DNA of 64,000 nt. It comes from UBA2450 sp045226015. Lineage in GTDB: Bacteria > Bacillota_I > Bacilli_A > RFN20 > CAG-826. Positions 8,706 through 17,648 of the stretch are shown here, in pieces; positions within the stretch are counted from its first letter, which is position 1; every line of letters starts with the position of its first letter. The notes beneath the pieces are model-generated. The model was not told the DNA's origin. It ran no database searches and saw only the letters and a program-made list of their open reading frames with translations. The DNA lies in NCBI GenBank assembly GCA_045226015.1, contig JBGVBY010000008.1, forward strand, positions 1-64,000, given 5' to 3'. Both the position numbers and the translations under genes were made by a program.

Positions 8706-9110
8706 ATGAAAAAAGCTTCAAAAACATTATTGCTCATCGGTGCTATTCTTAGTATCGTTATGGCTATCGTTTGGATGATCTTAGCAATCATTTACTTAGC
8801 CGCTGGAGCAGTTGTTCAATCCATCATTGATGGTACCTTCACTGGTGGAACGGTTCCTGATATCGTTATCGAATTAGAGAGATCAGGATTAACACTTCAA
8901 CAAGTCGCAAGCACACTCACAGCAGACGGCGTAATCTTCTTACTCCTCATGTTTGTTGCTATTGCAAGCTGTGTCCTTGGATTTATTGCAAGAAACAGGA
9001 ACAACAAAGGCTTATTCATCGCAAACATCGTCCTTGGATTACTCTGTGGCGCAGAACTTAACGCCATCGGTGGTGTCTTAGGATTAGTTGCTTCTTCAAG
9101 AAAAGAATAA
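8706..9110 (+). CDS. Small four-helix membrane protein, DUF4064-like
   Basis: 134 residues. Hydrophobic segments lie at about 8-36, 78-96 and 100-128, separated by a polar loop (about 45-75). The ending GGVLGLVASSRKE and the glycine-rich last helix resemble DUF4064-type small membrane proteins; this is a weak match by eye. The function of that family is unknown. The gene has its own promoter, AAAGGAG ribosome site and terminator. Confidence 0.6.
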   Translation: MKKASKTLLLIGAILSIVMAIVWMILAIIYLAAGAVVQSIIDGTFTGGTVPDIVIELERSGLTLQQVASTLTADGVIFLLLMFVAIASCVLGFIARNRNNKGLFIANIVLGLLCGAELNAIGGVLGLVASSRKE

Positions 9111-9134
9111 GACTTCACAGTAATGTAAGATTAA

Positions 9135-9158
9135 CTCACGATTTATCGTGGGTTTTTC
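9135..9158 (+). terminator. Intrinsic terminator
   Basis: CTCACGAT, two bases and ATCGTGGG form the stem, followed by TTTTTCTTTT. Confidence 0.8.
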
Positions 9159-9188
9159 TTTTATTAGTGGTATACTTTGTTTTGTATT

Positions 9189-11099
9189 ATGAAATATACA
9201 AATATTGCAGGACATAAAACTCTTAACTCATTTGTTGAATATAAGATTAATTTGTTAAAACAAAAACCTGTTTCCTTTGAAACTTTATTTGAACTTATGT
9301 TCTCTGAAAAAGAGAATGTTTTTTATGAATATGACCAAGGGTTTAAACAAATTAAAATCACATATGGTGAGAGTTATAAACATATCAAACAACTAGCGGC
9401 TTCTTTTAAAAAAGAAACTAATCTTAATCATAACTCTATTATTGGAATATATTTAGATAACGATATTACTTGGCTTGAGACTTTCTGGGCATTACTTATG
9501 TCTGGATATAGACCTTTATTACTTAATTTAAAATTAAGTGATGACTCCTTAGAAGAAGTTATTAAGACTAGTAAGTGTGAATGTGTTATTTCTAATGGGA
9601 AAAAGTTCAGTGTTCCTTCACTTAATATCAAAGATATTGAGTTAAAAGAAGAAATTGATAAATATGATTTTTCGGATGAGATATTCTTTGTATCAAGTGG
9701 CACTTCAAATAACGTAAAAGTATGTGCTTATACATCTAAAGAAATCACTAATATTGTCTTAAAGGCTAAAGATATAGTTTTTGGTAACTCATTAATCAAA
9801 AAGCATTATGATGGAGAGCTTAAGTTACTTGCCTTATTACCTTTCTATCATATCTTTGGCTTTGTTGCGGTTTATACATGGTTCTCTTTCTTCTCAAGAA
9901 CTTTTGTTGAACTTAAAGATTTAAGTCCTAAAAATGTTGTAAAAACAATAACCTCTCATAAGGTAACTCATATATTCGCTGTACCATTGTTCTGGCAAAA
10001 GACATATGAAGCAGCGATGAAGGAGATTAAATCCAAAGGCGATAAGACATATAAGAAGTTCTCAAAAGGATTAAGAATTTCTAATAAGTTAGGATCGTCT
10101 TTACTAGGTAAATTCTTTAGAAAAACACTTCTAAAACAAGTAAGAACTCAACTATTTGGAGATTCTCCAGTATTTTTAATTTCTGGAGGAAGTGTAATTG
10201 ATAATCGTGTCTTAGAGTTCTTTAACGGTATTGGTTATCATCTCACAAATGGATATGGAATGACCGAAATTGGTATTTCTTCTTTTGAAATGTCTAACAA
10301 ATTTAAATATTTAAACAGTGCTTCTATTGGTAAGCCATTATTTGGGTACGAATATAAGATTGGTGAATCAGGCAATTTGTTAGTTAAAGGCAATTCTTTA
10401 GCGGCTTATGTTTTAGTGAACGGAAAACGTATCGATAACGAAAATGATTGGTTTGACACAAAAGACTTAGTAAGTGTTAAAAACGGCCACTACTACATTA
10501 CGGGTAGAGAGGATGATTTGATTGTTCCTATTACTGGAGAAAATATTAACCCAAATATTGTTGAGGCATCTATTAAATCAGGTGATACGAAAGAAGTGTG
10601 TTTGATTAGAGGCAAAGAAAACGAGCTCCCAACTTTACTCGTTGAAGTAAATAGATATTTAAGCAATGAAAAAGTGGAAGAAGTCACCTCAAATATTAAA
10701 GAACGTATTAGAAATAACAACCTTTCTTCTCAAATAGGCAGAGTTATTTTGGTTAAAGATAATCTTATTGATAACGATGATTTCAAACTTAACCGCAAGA
10801 AAGTTGAGAAGAAATTCTATAGTGGTCAATTAAGAACTTTCGATAAAAAAGAAAATGTCTCTAGTTCTGATCTTGACGAGGTCACTAACAAAGTTAAGGA
10901 GATATTCTCTAATACCTTAAACCATGAAGTTAATAACCTAGATGGAGATATCTTCTTAGATTTAGGTGGAACAAGTTTAGATTATTTCGCGATTGTATCT
11001 TTGATACATGATGAATTTGGAGTTGATATTTATTCTGTAGCGAATAATTCTTTGACATCGATCAACTCAATAAGTGAGTATATTAAGAGCAAGTTATGA
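9189..11099 (+). CDS. AMP-forming acyl ligase fused to an acyl/peptidyl carrier domain
   Basis: 636 residues from ATG 9189; an in-frame TTG at 9177 is less likely because TATACT lies at 9171-9176, so transcription should begin after it. Residues about 1-540 are an ANL-family adenylating enzyme. The phosphate loop is degenerate (SSGTSNNVKV, keeping the Lys), the A5 motif is NGYGMTEIG, and the hinge reads YITGREDDLI. The lysine-bearing C-terminal part is LNRKKVEKKF. Residues about 555-636 are a carrier domain with phosphopantetheine serine in LGGTSLDYF. Such fusions load an acyl or amino-acyl group onto their own carrier. It overlaps the following acyltransferase gene by four bases (ATGA), so the loaded group is probably passed on to a lipid. 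The substrate is unknown. Confidence 0.85.
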   Translation: MKYTNIAGHKTLNSFVEYKINLLKQKPVSFETLFELMFSEKENVFYEYDQGFKQIKITYGESYKHIKQLAASFKKETNLNHNSIIGIYLDNDITWLETFWALLMSGYRPLLLNLKLSDDSLEEVIKTSKCECVISNGKKFSVPSLNIKDIELKEEIDKYDFSDEIFFVSSGTSNNVKVCAYTSKEITNIVLKAKDIVFGNSLIKKHYDGELKLLALLPFYHIFGFVAVYTWFSFFSRTFVELKDLSPKNVVKTITSHKVTHIFAVPLFWQKTYEAAMKEIKSKGDKTYKKFSKGLRISNKLGSSLLGKFFRKTLLKQVRTQLFGDSPVFLISGGSVIDNRVLEFFNGIGYHLTNGYGMTEIGISSFEMSNKFKYLNSASIGKPLFGYEYKIGESGNLLVKGNSLAAYVLVNGKRIDNENDWFDTKDLVSVKNGHYYITGREDDLIVPITGENINPNIVEASIKSGDTKEVCLIRGKENELPTLLVEVNRYLSNEKVEEVTSNIKERIRNNNLSSQIGRVILVKDNLIDNDDFKLNRKKVEKKFYSGQLRTFDKKENVSSSDLDEVTNKVKEIFSNTLNHEVNNLDGDIFLDLGGTSLDYFAIVSLIHDEFGVDIYSVANNSLTSINSISEYIKSKL

Positions 11100-11725
11100 T
11101 ATTTTTGTTTTCTTACTTTGTAAAGTTTACAGGATGGTTAGTGCAACTAATCATTTTTAGAACAAAAGTTATATATGAAGACAAGAAAGCTCAATCTCGT
11201 CGTATTAAAGGAAAGGCCATTTTAGCGAGCAACCACACTTCGGTATACGATTTTGCTGTTTATTTATTTGTATTTTTCTTTAGAACACTTCGTTATCAAA
11301 TGGCGGAAGTTCTTTTCAAGAAAAAACTTCTAGGTCTCTTCTTAAAGTTGATGGGTGGAATATACGTTGACCGTAATAGTGGTAACTTCTCCTTTATCAA
11401 TAAATCCTCAAAGATTTTAGAGAAAGGCGGAGTTATTGGTACTTTCCCTGAAAGTAGAATTCCTAGAAAAGACGAAACTCCTTTACTTGAATTTAAGCCA
11501 AGTGTTGCTTATTTAGCGTTATTAACAAATACGAAGATTATTCCTACCTATACGAATGGTAACTATTTTAAGAAAGGTAGAGCGGTAGTGGTTATTGGAA
11601 AACCACTATATCCAAATGATTACATCAATGAAAAATTGTCAGAGAAAGAAAACATTGATATAATCAATAACGTTTTGAAATCCAAAATTGAAGAGTTGAG
11701 AAGATTATATGAAGAGAAAAGGTAA
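11096..11725 (+). CDS. PlsC-like acyltransferase 1
   Basis: 209 residues with a hydrophobic start (about 1-20). The acyltransferase motif I is NHTSVYD (His-x4-Asp), and the glycerol-phosphate-binding block is GTFPESR in place of the usual FPEGTR. The family moves an acyl chain from acyl-ACP or acyl-CoA to lysophosphatidate or a related acceptor at the inner membrane. The ATG overlaps the upstream stop by four bases and the end overlaps the next acyltransferase by 17 bases. The changed third block suggests an unusual acceptor or altered activity (inference). Confidence 0.82.
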   Translation: MIFLFSYFVKFTGWLVQLIIFRTKVIYEDKKAQSRRIKGKAILASNHTSVYDFAVYLFVFFFRTLRYQMAEVLFKKKLLGLFLKLMGGIYVDRNSGNFSFINKSSKILEKGGVIGTFPESRIPRKDETPLLEFKPSVAYLALLTNTKIIPTYTNGNYFKKGRAVVVIGKPLYPNDYINEKLSEKENIDIINNVLKSKIEELRRLYEEKR

Positions 11726-12377
11726 AGTTTTTTCTTTCAAATATTTGATGTATGACATCATCAAGATAACAGGTGCAATTGGATTAATTCTATATCGTCC
11801 TAAGCACTTATATTTGGATAAAAAACAAAAGAAGATTAAAGGTGGAGCAATTATTTCCTCTAACCACGTGAGTCTAAGTGATCCTATATCCATTATGATG
11901 GGTATATGGTATAGAAGACTTCATATGGTGGCGATGGATGAGTTAGTCACTAATAAGCTTAGAAAATTAGTCTTCACAAAATGGTTCTTGTGTATTCCAA
12001 TTAGTAGAACTAATTTCTCAATGAGTTCCTTTAAAAAGATTGTTGATGTCTTAAATGATAAGAGGGCAGTAGTTATCTTCCCTGAAGGACATGTAAACGT
12101 TGATGAAAAAGGTATTCAAGCCTTCAAAAGCGGAATGATCATGATGGCGCTTAAAAGCGGAACCCCAATCGTTCCGGTCTACTTAAAAAGAAGAAAAAAC
12201 TTCTTCTCAAGAGTAGTAATTGCCGTAGGTACTCCAATTAATATAAGTGATTACGCTGTTAATGGAGTCGTTAATCTACAAGGGATAGAAAGAGCAAATC
12301 AAGATATCCAAAACCAAGAAAAAGAATTAGAAAAATTAGTTTACAAAAAGGAGAGAAGTAAACATGGACAAAAATAG
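11709..12377 (+). CDS. PlsC-like acyltransferase 2
   Basis: 222 residues. Motif I is NHVSLSD, the acceptor block is VIFPEGHVN, and the last motif appears as GTPIVPVYL. This is a more canonical PlsC than its neighbour and could be the true 1-acyl-glycerol-3-phosphate acyltransferase. It is translationally overlapped at both ends, by 17 bases upstream and 14 bases downstream. Two different acyltransferases in tandem suggest two sequential acylations of one acceptor (inference). Confidence 0.85.
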   Translation: MKRKGKVFSFKYLMYDIIKITGAIGLILYRPKHLYLDKKQKKIKGGAIISSNHVSLSDPISIMMGIWYRRLHMVAMDELVTNKLRKLVFTKWFLCIPISRTNFSMSSFKKIVDVLNDKRAVVIFPEGHVNVDEKGIQAFKSGMIMMALKSGTPIVPVYLKRRKNFFSRVVIAVGTPINISDYAVNGVVNLQGIERANQDIQNQEKELEKLVYKKERSKHGQK

Positions 12378-13881
12378 AGAATATTTTGCAAAGTTTGTCG
12401 ACGCTGAACAATTTGCAAGAATTCAAGAAAAAGACACAGTAGTGGAAATGTGGGAAAGCGTTAGAAAAGAATTCGCTGACCTAGTTGCTATTGTGGATGA
12501 TGGAAAATCATATAGTTATGCTGAATTAGACAAAGATGCAGCGGAATTTAGAGGGGTTCTTAAGGGTTTAGGACTTTCTAAAGGTGATCGCGTTGGTGTT
12601 TTTGCTAAGAATAGTTATGAACTTGTGAAAATGTATTTAGCCGCGATTACTGGTGGATATTGCGTTGCTGTTTTACCAGCTCATTTAGATGATAAGACCT
12701 TATTTGGTGTCTCAATGATGTTTGGCTTAAAAGCTTTATGTTACACGAGTGATATGGAAGAAAAACTTGGTGTTATTAAAGCCATGAATAAAGCCATTAA
12801 GTTTGCGACATCCTTAGATAAAGCTGAACCTGTTGAAATGGATAAGTCTTCTAAAGGAAGTGATCCAGCCTTAATTATGTTTACTGGTGGCACAACCGGA
12901 AGAAGTAAAGGTGCTCTCTTATCTCAAGAGAACGTTATGCAAGGTACAGTTAACGGATGTTATGGTACTCCACACGTCTTCAATCAAAGATACTTACTCA
13001 TTTTACCTATGAGCCATGTCTTTGGACTTATTCGTAACGTGATGACTTCTTTATATACAGGAAGTGCCTTATATATTGTTAAAAACAATAAAGACATGTT
13101 TAAGGATATCGCTATCTTTAAACCAACAGTGTTAGTCTTAGTTCCTGCAGTTGCAGAAATGGCCTTAAATCTTTCTAAACAATTTGGTCGTAACATGCTA
13201 GGAGAAGATTTAAAGTGCGTTATTTGTGGCGCTGCTAAAGTTGCACCTTACTTAATCAAAGAGTATAAGAAATTTGGCATTGATTTATATCCAGGATACG
13301 GATTAACCGAATCCGCTAACCTCGTTAGTGGCAACCCAGATCAATTCAATAAACCAGATTCTGTTGGTTATCCTTACCCACATCAAGAGTTCAAAGTCGT
13401 TAACAACGAACTTTGGATCAAGGGAAAGAACATGATGCTTGGCTATGTTGGCGATGAAAACGCGAACAAAGAAGCATATGAAGATGGCTGGTTTAAGACC
13501 GGTGACTTAGTGAGATTTGATGAAGATGGTTACTTATACATCACCGGTAGATGTAAAGAAATCATCGTCTTAGATAACGGAGAAAACGTTTCTCCTGCTG
13601 AAGTTGAAGTCTACTTCAATGCTTTACCATGGGTTCAAGACTCTCAAATCTTTGAAGATGTTGATGAAGCTGGTAAACACTTCATTGCTCTTGAAGTTGT
13701 CCCACGTATGGTGGAACTCGGAAAAGTTGACGCTGAGGATAAGATGAAATTCTTAATGGAAGAACTTTATAAAGTTAATTCATCACTTCCACCTTATATG
13801 AGAAGTTCACGTATCGTCATTCGCGATAAAGACTTTGAAAGAACTCCTGCAATGAAGATCTTGAGGTATCATAAATGCTAA
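12364..13881 (+). CDS. AMP-dependent acyl-CoA/acyl-ACP synthetase
   Basis: 505 residues with a complete set of ANL motifs: MFTGGTTGRSKGALL (phosphate loop), YPGYGLTESAN (A5), FKTGDLVRFDEDGY (A7), YITGRCKEII (hinge) and TPAMKILR (catalytic Lys region). It activates a fatty or other carboxylic acid with ATP. AGGAGAG precedes the ATG. Its stop overlaps the start of the free carrier protein by seven bases, so acyl-ACP formation on that carrier is the natural hypothesis. It is clearly distinct from the shorter-motif ligase at 9189. Confidence 0.9.
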   Translation: MDKNREYFAKFVDAEQFARIQEKDTVVEMWESVRKEFADLVAIVDDGKSYSYAELDKDAAEFRGVLKGLGLSKGDRVGVFAKNSYELVKMYLAAITGGYCVAVLPAHLDDKTLFGVSMMFGLKALCYTSDMEEKLGVIKAMNKAIKFATSLDKAEPVEMDKSSKGSDPALIMFTGGTTGRSKGALLSQENVMQGTVNGCYGTPHVFNQRYLLILPMSHVFGLIRNVMTSLYTGSALYIVKNNKDMFKDIAIFKPTVLVLVPAVAEMALNLSKQFGRNMLGEDLKCVICGAAKVAPYLIKEYKKFGIDLYPGYGLTESANLVSGNPDQFNKPDSVGYPYPHQEFKVVNNELWIKGKNMMLGYVGDENANKEAYEDGWFKTGDLVRFDEDGYLYITGRCKEIIVLDNGENVSPAEVEVYFNALPWVQDSQIFEDVDEAGKHFIALEVVPRMVELGKVDAEDKMKFLMEELYKVNSSLPPYMRSSRIVIRDKDFERTPAMKILRYHKC

Positions 13882-14129
13882 GTAGAGAAGAAATTTTATC
13901 GTCATTAAAAGAAATATTAATCGCCATGGATCCTTCTAAAGAAGGAAAACTTGACGATGTCAAAGAAGACACAAGGCTTATTGAAGATTTAGGTTTAATG
14001 TCTATCTCTTTGCTCTTCATGGTCGTTTCTATTGAAGAGAAATTTAAGATCGAACTTGGAGATGTTGGAGTCAACGACTTCGGCACTGTCGGAGAAACAA
14101 TTGATTATATTCAAAAGTGTTTAAAATAA
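13875..14129 (+). CDS. Acyl carrier protein with an altered phosphopantetheine motif
   Basis: 84 residues, the usual ACP length. The helix II motif that normally reads DSL is EDLGLMSISL here, so the attachment serine would be Ser43 with Met instead of Asp before it. The remainder, including SIEEKFKIEL, is typical ACP. Asp before the serine normally helps the holo-ACP synthase, so the carrier may need a dedicated transferase or may be poorly loaded (inference). It overlaps the ligase upstream and lies two bases before a hydrolase gene. Confidence 0.85.
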   Translation: MLSREEILSSLKEILIAMDPSKEGKLDDVKEDTRLIEDLGLMSISLLFMVVSIEEKFKIELGDVGVNDFGTVGETIDYIQKCLK

Positions 14130-14130
14130 A

Positions 14131-15063
14131 ATGAGCGCCTGGTTAATTGTTGTTATTGTCATATGTTCACTTCTAGTGTTTTTTGGTTTGACCCATTACC
14201 TAGTTGTCTATTTGATTTTTCGTAAGTTTTTTACCAGGCAACCAAACGAAAGAATTATTGAAATTGGATATAAGAACTTAACTGAAGAGCAAGACGAGTA
14301 TTTGAAAAACACAATACAAGAACTCGAGTCTTTTCCTCATCACGAAGTTTCTATTCAAAGTAAAGACAACAAGAAATTAGTGGGTGATTATTATCCTGCT
14401 AGTAGTGATAAGTTATTCATTTTATTTCATGGATTCCAATCTAATTCATATATGAACTTATCACTTCAAGCCCTTCATTTCTTAAAGAAGGGGTATAACA
14501 TCTTGCTTGTTGACCAAAGAACCCATCATCGCAGTGAAGGTAAATACATTACCTATGGCTTTTATGAACACGAAGATGTCCTTTCTTGGATAGAATACGC
14601 AGACAAACTTGAAGAGATTAATGAAATAATTCTCCACGGCATTTCTATGGGTGGCACAAGTATCGCTTTAGCGAGTGAATATATCACTTCTAACAAAGTT
14701 AAACATCTTGTTATTGAAGATGCATACACAAATTTAGAAAAGCTCGCAGATGATATCGCGGAAACTCAAAAGATTCCATTCTACCTTTTCAAAAGAGAAC
14801 TTGGTTTTTGTATCCGTCATATTGCGAAAGCTGATTGGAGAAAAATTGATACAGTTGAATCATTAAAAAGAAACAAGATTCATACAGTTTTTATTCGTAG
14901 TGAGAAAGACGCTATTGTAAACGAATCATTTTTTAACGATAATTATAACAATTGTGGTTGTCTTAAAGACAAATTTATTGTTCCTAACGCAAAACACGCT
15001 TGGGGAGCAATCACAAGTGCAGAAATATACTTTAAACAGTTAGATAAATTCTTAGGAGAATAG
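14131..15063 (+). CDS. Alpha/beta hydrolase, membrane-anchored, serine nucleophile
   Basis: 310 residues. An N-terminal hydrophobic segment (about 3-27) is followed by an alpha/beta-hydrolase fold. The nucleophile elbow is HGISMGGTS with Ser172; the acid is probably the Asp of SEKDAIV and the base the His of NAKHAWG. The oxyanion region reads LFHGFQSN. Family members include lipases, thioesterases and peptidases. In this operon a lipase or acyl-ACP thioesterase role is plausible but not shown. It is paralogous to the gene at 17648, where the serine is a cysteine. Confidence 0.82.
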   Translation: MSAWLIVVIVICSLLVFFGLTHYLVVYLIFRKFFTRQPNERIIEIGYKNLTEEQDEYLKNTIQELESFPHHEVSIQSKDNKKLVGDYYPASSDKLFILFHGFQSNSYMNLSLQALHFLKKGYNILLVDQRTHHRSEGKYITYGFYEHEDVLSWIEYADKLEEINEIILHGISMGGTSIALASEYITSNKVKHLVIEDAYTNLEKLADDIAETQKIPFYLFKRELGFCIRHIAKADWRKIDTVESLKRNKIHTVFIRSEKDAIVNESFFNDNYNNCGCLKDKFIVPNAKHAWGAITSAEIYFKQLDKFLGE

Positions 15064-15065
15064 AT

Positions 15066-16007
15066 ATGAAAAAAGCATTTGCAATTATGCCTGATGTTAC
15101 TTGTGACTTAAATCATAAGTATCAAAAAGATTATGACATTGATGTCATTAATGGCCATTACGTCACTCCTGATGGAAAAGAACATCCATCTGAATTTGAC
15201 TGGTCTAACATCAATAAGGATGAATTCTTTAAAGCATTAAGAAAAAATCCTGATGGTTTTAAAAGCGCACCTCCTAGTGTTGGAGAAATCTATGAAGCTT
15301 TTGAACCACACGTAAAAGCAGGTGAACCAATTATCGCTATGGCGATTTCTGGTGGTTTAAGTGGAACATATTCATTTATGACTTCTGCTAAAGAAATGAT
15401 TTTACAAAAATATCCAGAAGCCAAAATTGAAGTTATTGACACTCGTAGATTTGGTCCTGGCTTTGGCTTAATGTGCTTATATGCTTCTGAACTTAGAAAA
15501 GAAGGTAAGAGCTTTGAAGAAGTTGCTAAATGGCTTGAAGATAACAAGAATAGATTTCACCAATCTGGTTGGATGGATGATTTATCATTCATTGCTAAGA
15601 AAGGTAGACTTACCCATGCAAAAGCATTCTTTGGTTCTTTAGCGGGTATTAAACCTGTTGGAGAATTTGACTATAACGGTTTAACTACAGTTATTGGCAA
15701 AGCCAAAGGTGAAAAACAGGCTTTACGTGTATTAATTAAATACATTCAAGCTCACATTGAAAATCCTGAAGATCAAATTATCTTCGTAGCTACTACAAAT
15801 AGAGACGCTCAAGCGGAAACCTTTAAGAAGATGATTGAAGAAACCATCAAACCTAAAGCAGTTCATGTTAACCCTGTTTGTATTAACTGTTCAATTAACA
15901 TTGGCCCAGGTTTAATGGCAGCTTACTATGTTGGTAAACCAATTACCGAAGGTTTAGTGGAAGAAACAAAATGTTTCAATCAAATCCTTTCTGAAGACAA
16001 GGAATAA
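15066..16007 (+). CDS. fakB: DegV family fatty-acid-binding protein (FakB)
   Basis: 313 residues, a DegV protein. Family members bind one fatty acid and present it to the kinase FakA for phosphorylation to acyl-phosphate. Visible are DVTCDL near the N-terminus, the SGGLSGTYSFM segment that binds the carboxylate region, and the C-terminal INIGPGLMAAYYVG. It lies three bases before the fakA gene, so the pair forms a working FakAB system. A second DegV protein is at 59368, so at least two fatty-acid selectivities may exist. Confidence 0.88.
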   Translation: MKKAFAIMPDVTCDLNHKYQKDYDIDVINGHYVTPDGKEHPSEFDWSNINKDEFFKALRKNPDGFKSAPPSVGEIYEAFEPHVKAGEPIIAMAISGGLSGTYSFMTSAKEMILQKYPEAKIEVIDTRRFGPGFGLMCLYASELRKEGKSFEEVAKWLEDNKNRFHQSGWMDDLSFIAKKGRLTHAKAFFGSLAGIKPVGEFDYNGLTTVIGKAKGEKQALRVLIKYIQAHIENPEDQIIFVATTNRDAQAETFKKMIEETIKPKAVHVNPVCINCSINIGPGLMAAYYVGKPITEGLVEETKCFNQILSEDKE

Positions 16008-16010
16008 TTA

Positions 16011-17648
16011 ATGAGCAATATTGTTGACGGCAAGATATTTGAAGGCATGTTAAAAAATGCTTTCAATAATTTAGTGAATCACGAGAACGAAGTTAACGCG
16101 ATGAATGTTTTCCCTGTTGCTGATGGGGATACAGGCACAAATATGCGTTTAACTGTTCAACACGGATTAAACGCTAAGAGTAATGTTAACCTTGGTGTTT
16201 ATCTTTCTAGTGTTGCTAAGGAGATGTTACTAGGCGCTAGAGGTAATTCTGGTGTTATTTTGTCGCAACTATTTTTTGGATTAGCAAGATCTTTAGTTAG
16301 ACATAGCTATGCTTATCCTCGTGAAATGGCTAACGCCCTTATCTATGGATATAGAACTGCTTACAAAGCAGTCATTAATCCTGTTGAAGGCACTATCCTT
16401 TCTGTTAGTAGATTAGGCATTGAAAATATCAAAACTCAAATCGTTGGTAGGATGACATTTGAAAAGATGTATAAGCTCTACTTACAAGAGATGGAGAAGG
16501 TGTTGTTAGATACCCCAAATATGCTTCCTATATTAAAAGACGCTGGTGTTCTTGATAGTGGTGCTAAAGGGTACATTTATTTAGTCGAAGGTATGTATCA
16601 ATATCTTCTTGGAAACATCATTGAAAAGAATGATGAAATCGTTTTAGAGAAGGTAAACACGCAAGAACCTGCTTATTTTGACGTTAATTCAAAGTTTGAA
16701 GATGGGTATTGTACTGAATTTCATCTCCAACTTATGAACTCAAAAAACTATAGAACAAACTTTAGATATGAGAACTTTGTTAAAGAACTTTCTTTGTGTG
16801 GTAACTCTTTAGTGGTTGTTCAAAACGACACGATTGTTAAAGTTCATATCCACACCTTAATTCCTAGCAAAGTTATTGATATTGCTCAGAAATATGGTGA
16901 GTTTATTTCTTTCAAACTTGAAAACATGCAAGTTCAACATAACGAGTTTTCTCTTACTAAAGAAGAACAAAAAGAATTAATTGTTAAACAATTCGCTATT
17001 ATTGCTTGTGTTGATGGAAGTGGCGTTAAAACACTATTCAAAGATTTAGGCGCTGATGTCATTGTTGATGGAGGACAAAGCATGAATCCATCAGTTAACG
17101 ACTTTGCGGACGCTATTAAGCAAATAAAAGCGGACACTATTGTTATTTACCCAAATAACGAGAACATTATTGAAACCGCTAACCAGGCTAAGAAATTATT
17201 TAAAGATCGTAATATAGTGGTCATTCCAACCACTTCAATTATTGAAGGATACTATTCTTTAGCGATGGATGTACCTGATGGAGATACCGATACACGTTTA
17301 TCATGCTTAAAAAGCGGATTTGAAGGTGTTATTTCTTTAAGTGTTTCTAAAGCTATTAAAGAATACGAAGGTAGTGGAGTTAAATGCTCTATTGGAGATG
17401 AAGTCAGCTGTATTAACCATAAAGTGATAGCTGCGGATAAAGACTTATTTATTTCATTAAAAACATGCTTAGATTCAATTGAAGATTTAAGTGAAAAATC
17501 TGGAGTTATTGTCTTAACCGGTAATAGTTGTCCAGAAGAAATAAAAGATGAAATAGAGGACTTCTTTATTGATAATTACGATAATTTAGAAGTCAGTGTC
17601 CTTGAAGGAAAACAAGGTGTATACGAATTATTGATTGGAGTTATCTAA
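16011..17648 (+). CDS. fakA: Fatty acid kinase catalytic subunit (FakA/DAK2)
   Basis: 545 residues, the usual length of FakA. The N-terminal DhaL-like kinase domain shows NVFPVADGDTGTNM, whose Asp residues bind magnesium, and GARGNSGVILSQ. A middle DegV-like region and a C-terminal EDD-like domain follow. It phosphorylates FakB-bound fatty acids so they can enter phospholipid synthesis through PlsX/PlsY, neither of which is in the window. It overlaps the next hydrolase gene by one base. Confidence 0.92.
   Translation: MSNIVDGKIFEGMLKNAFNNLVNHENEVNAMNVFPVADGDTGTNMRLTVQHGLNAKSNVNLGVYLSSVAKEMLLGARGNSGVILSQLFFGLARSLVRHSYAYPREMANALIYGYRTAYKAVINPVEGTILSVSRLGIENIKTQIVGRMTFEKMYKLYLQEMEKVLLDTPNMLPILKDAGVLDSGAKGYIYLVEGMYQYLLGNIIEKNDEIVLEKVNTQEPAYFDVNSKFEDGYCTEFHLQLMNSKNYRTNFRYENFVKELSLCGNSLVVVQNDTIVKVHIHTLIPSKVIDIAQKYGEFISFKLENMQVQHNEFSLTKEEQKELIVKQFAIIACVDGSGVKTLFKDLGADVIVDGGQSMNPSVNDFADAIKQIKADTIVIYPNNENIIETANQAKKLFKDRNIVVIPTTSIIEGYYSLAMDVPDGDTDTRLSCLKSGFEGVISLSVSKAIKEYEGSGVKCSIGDEVSCINHKVIAADKDLFISLKTCLDSIEDLSEKSGVIVLTGNSCPEEIKDEIEDFFIDNYDNLEVSVLEGKQGVYELLIGVI

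Noticed and set aside
9177..9188. TTG start giving four extra residues to the carrier-fused ligase
   Set aside because: It lies directly after a TATACT -10 box and has no ribosome site; ATG 9189 is the better start.
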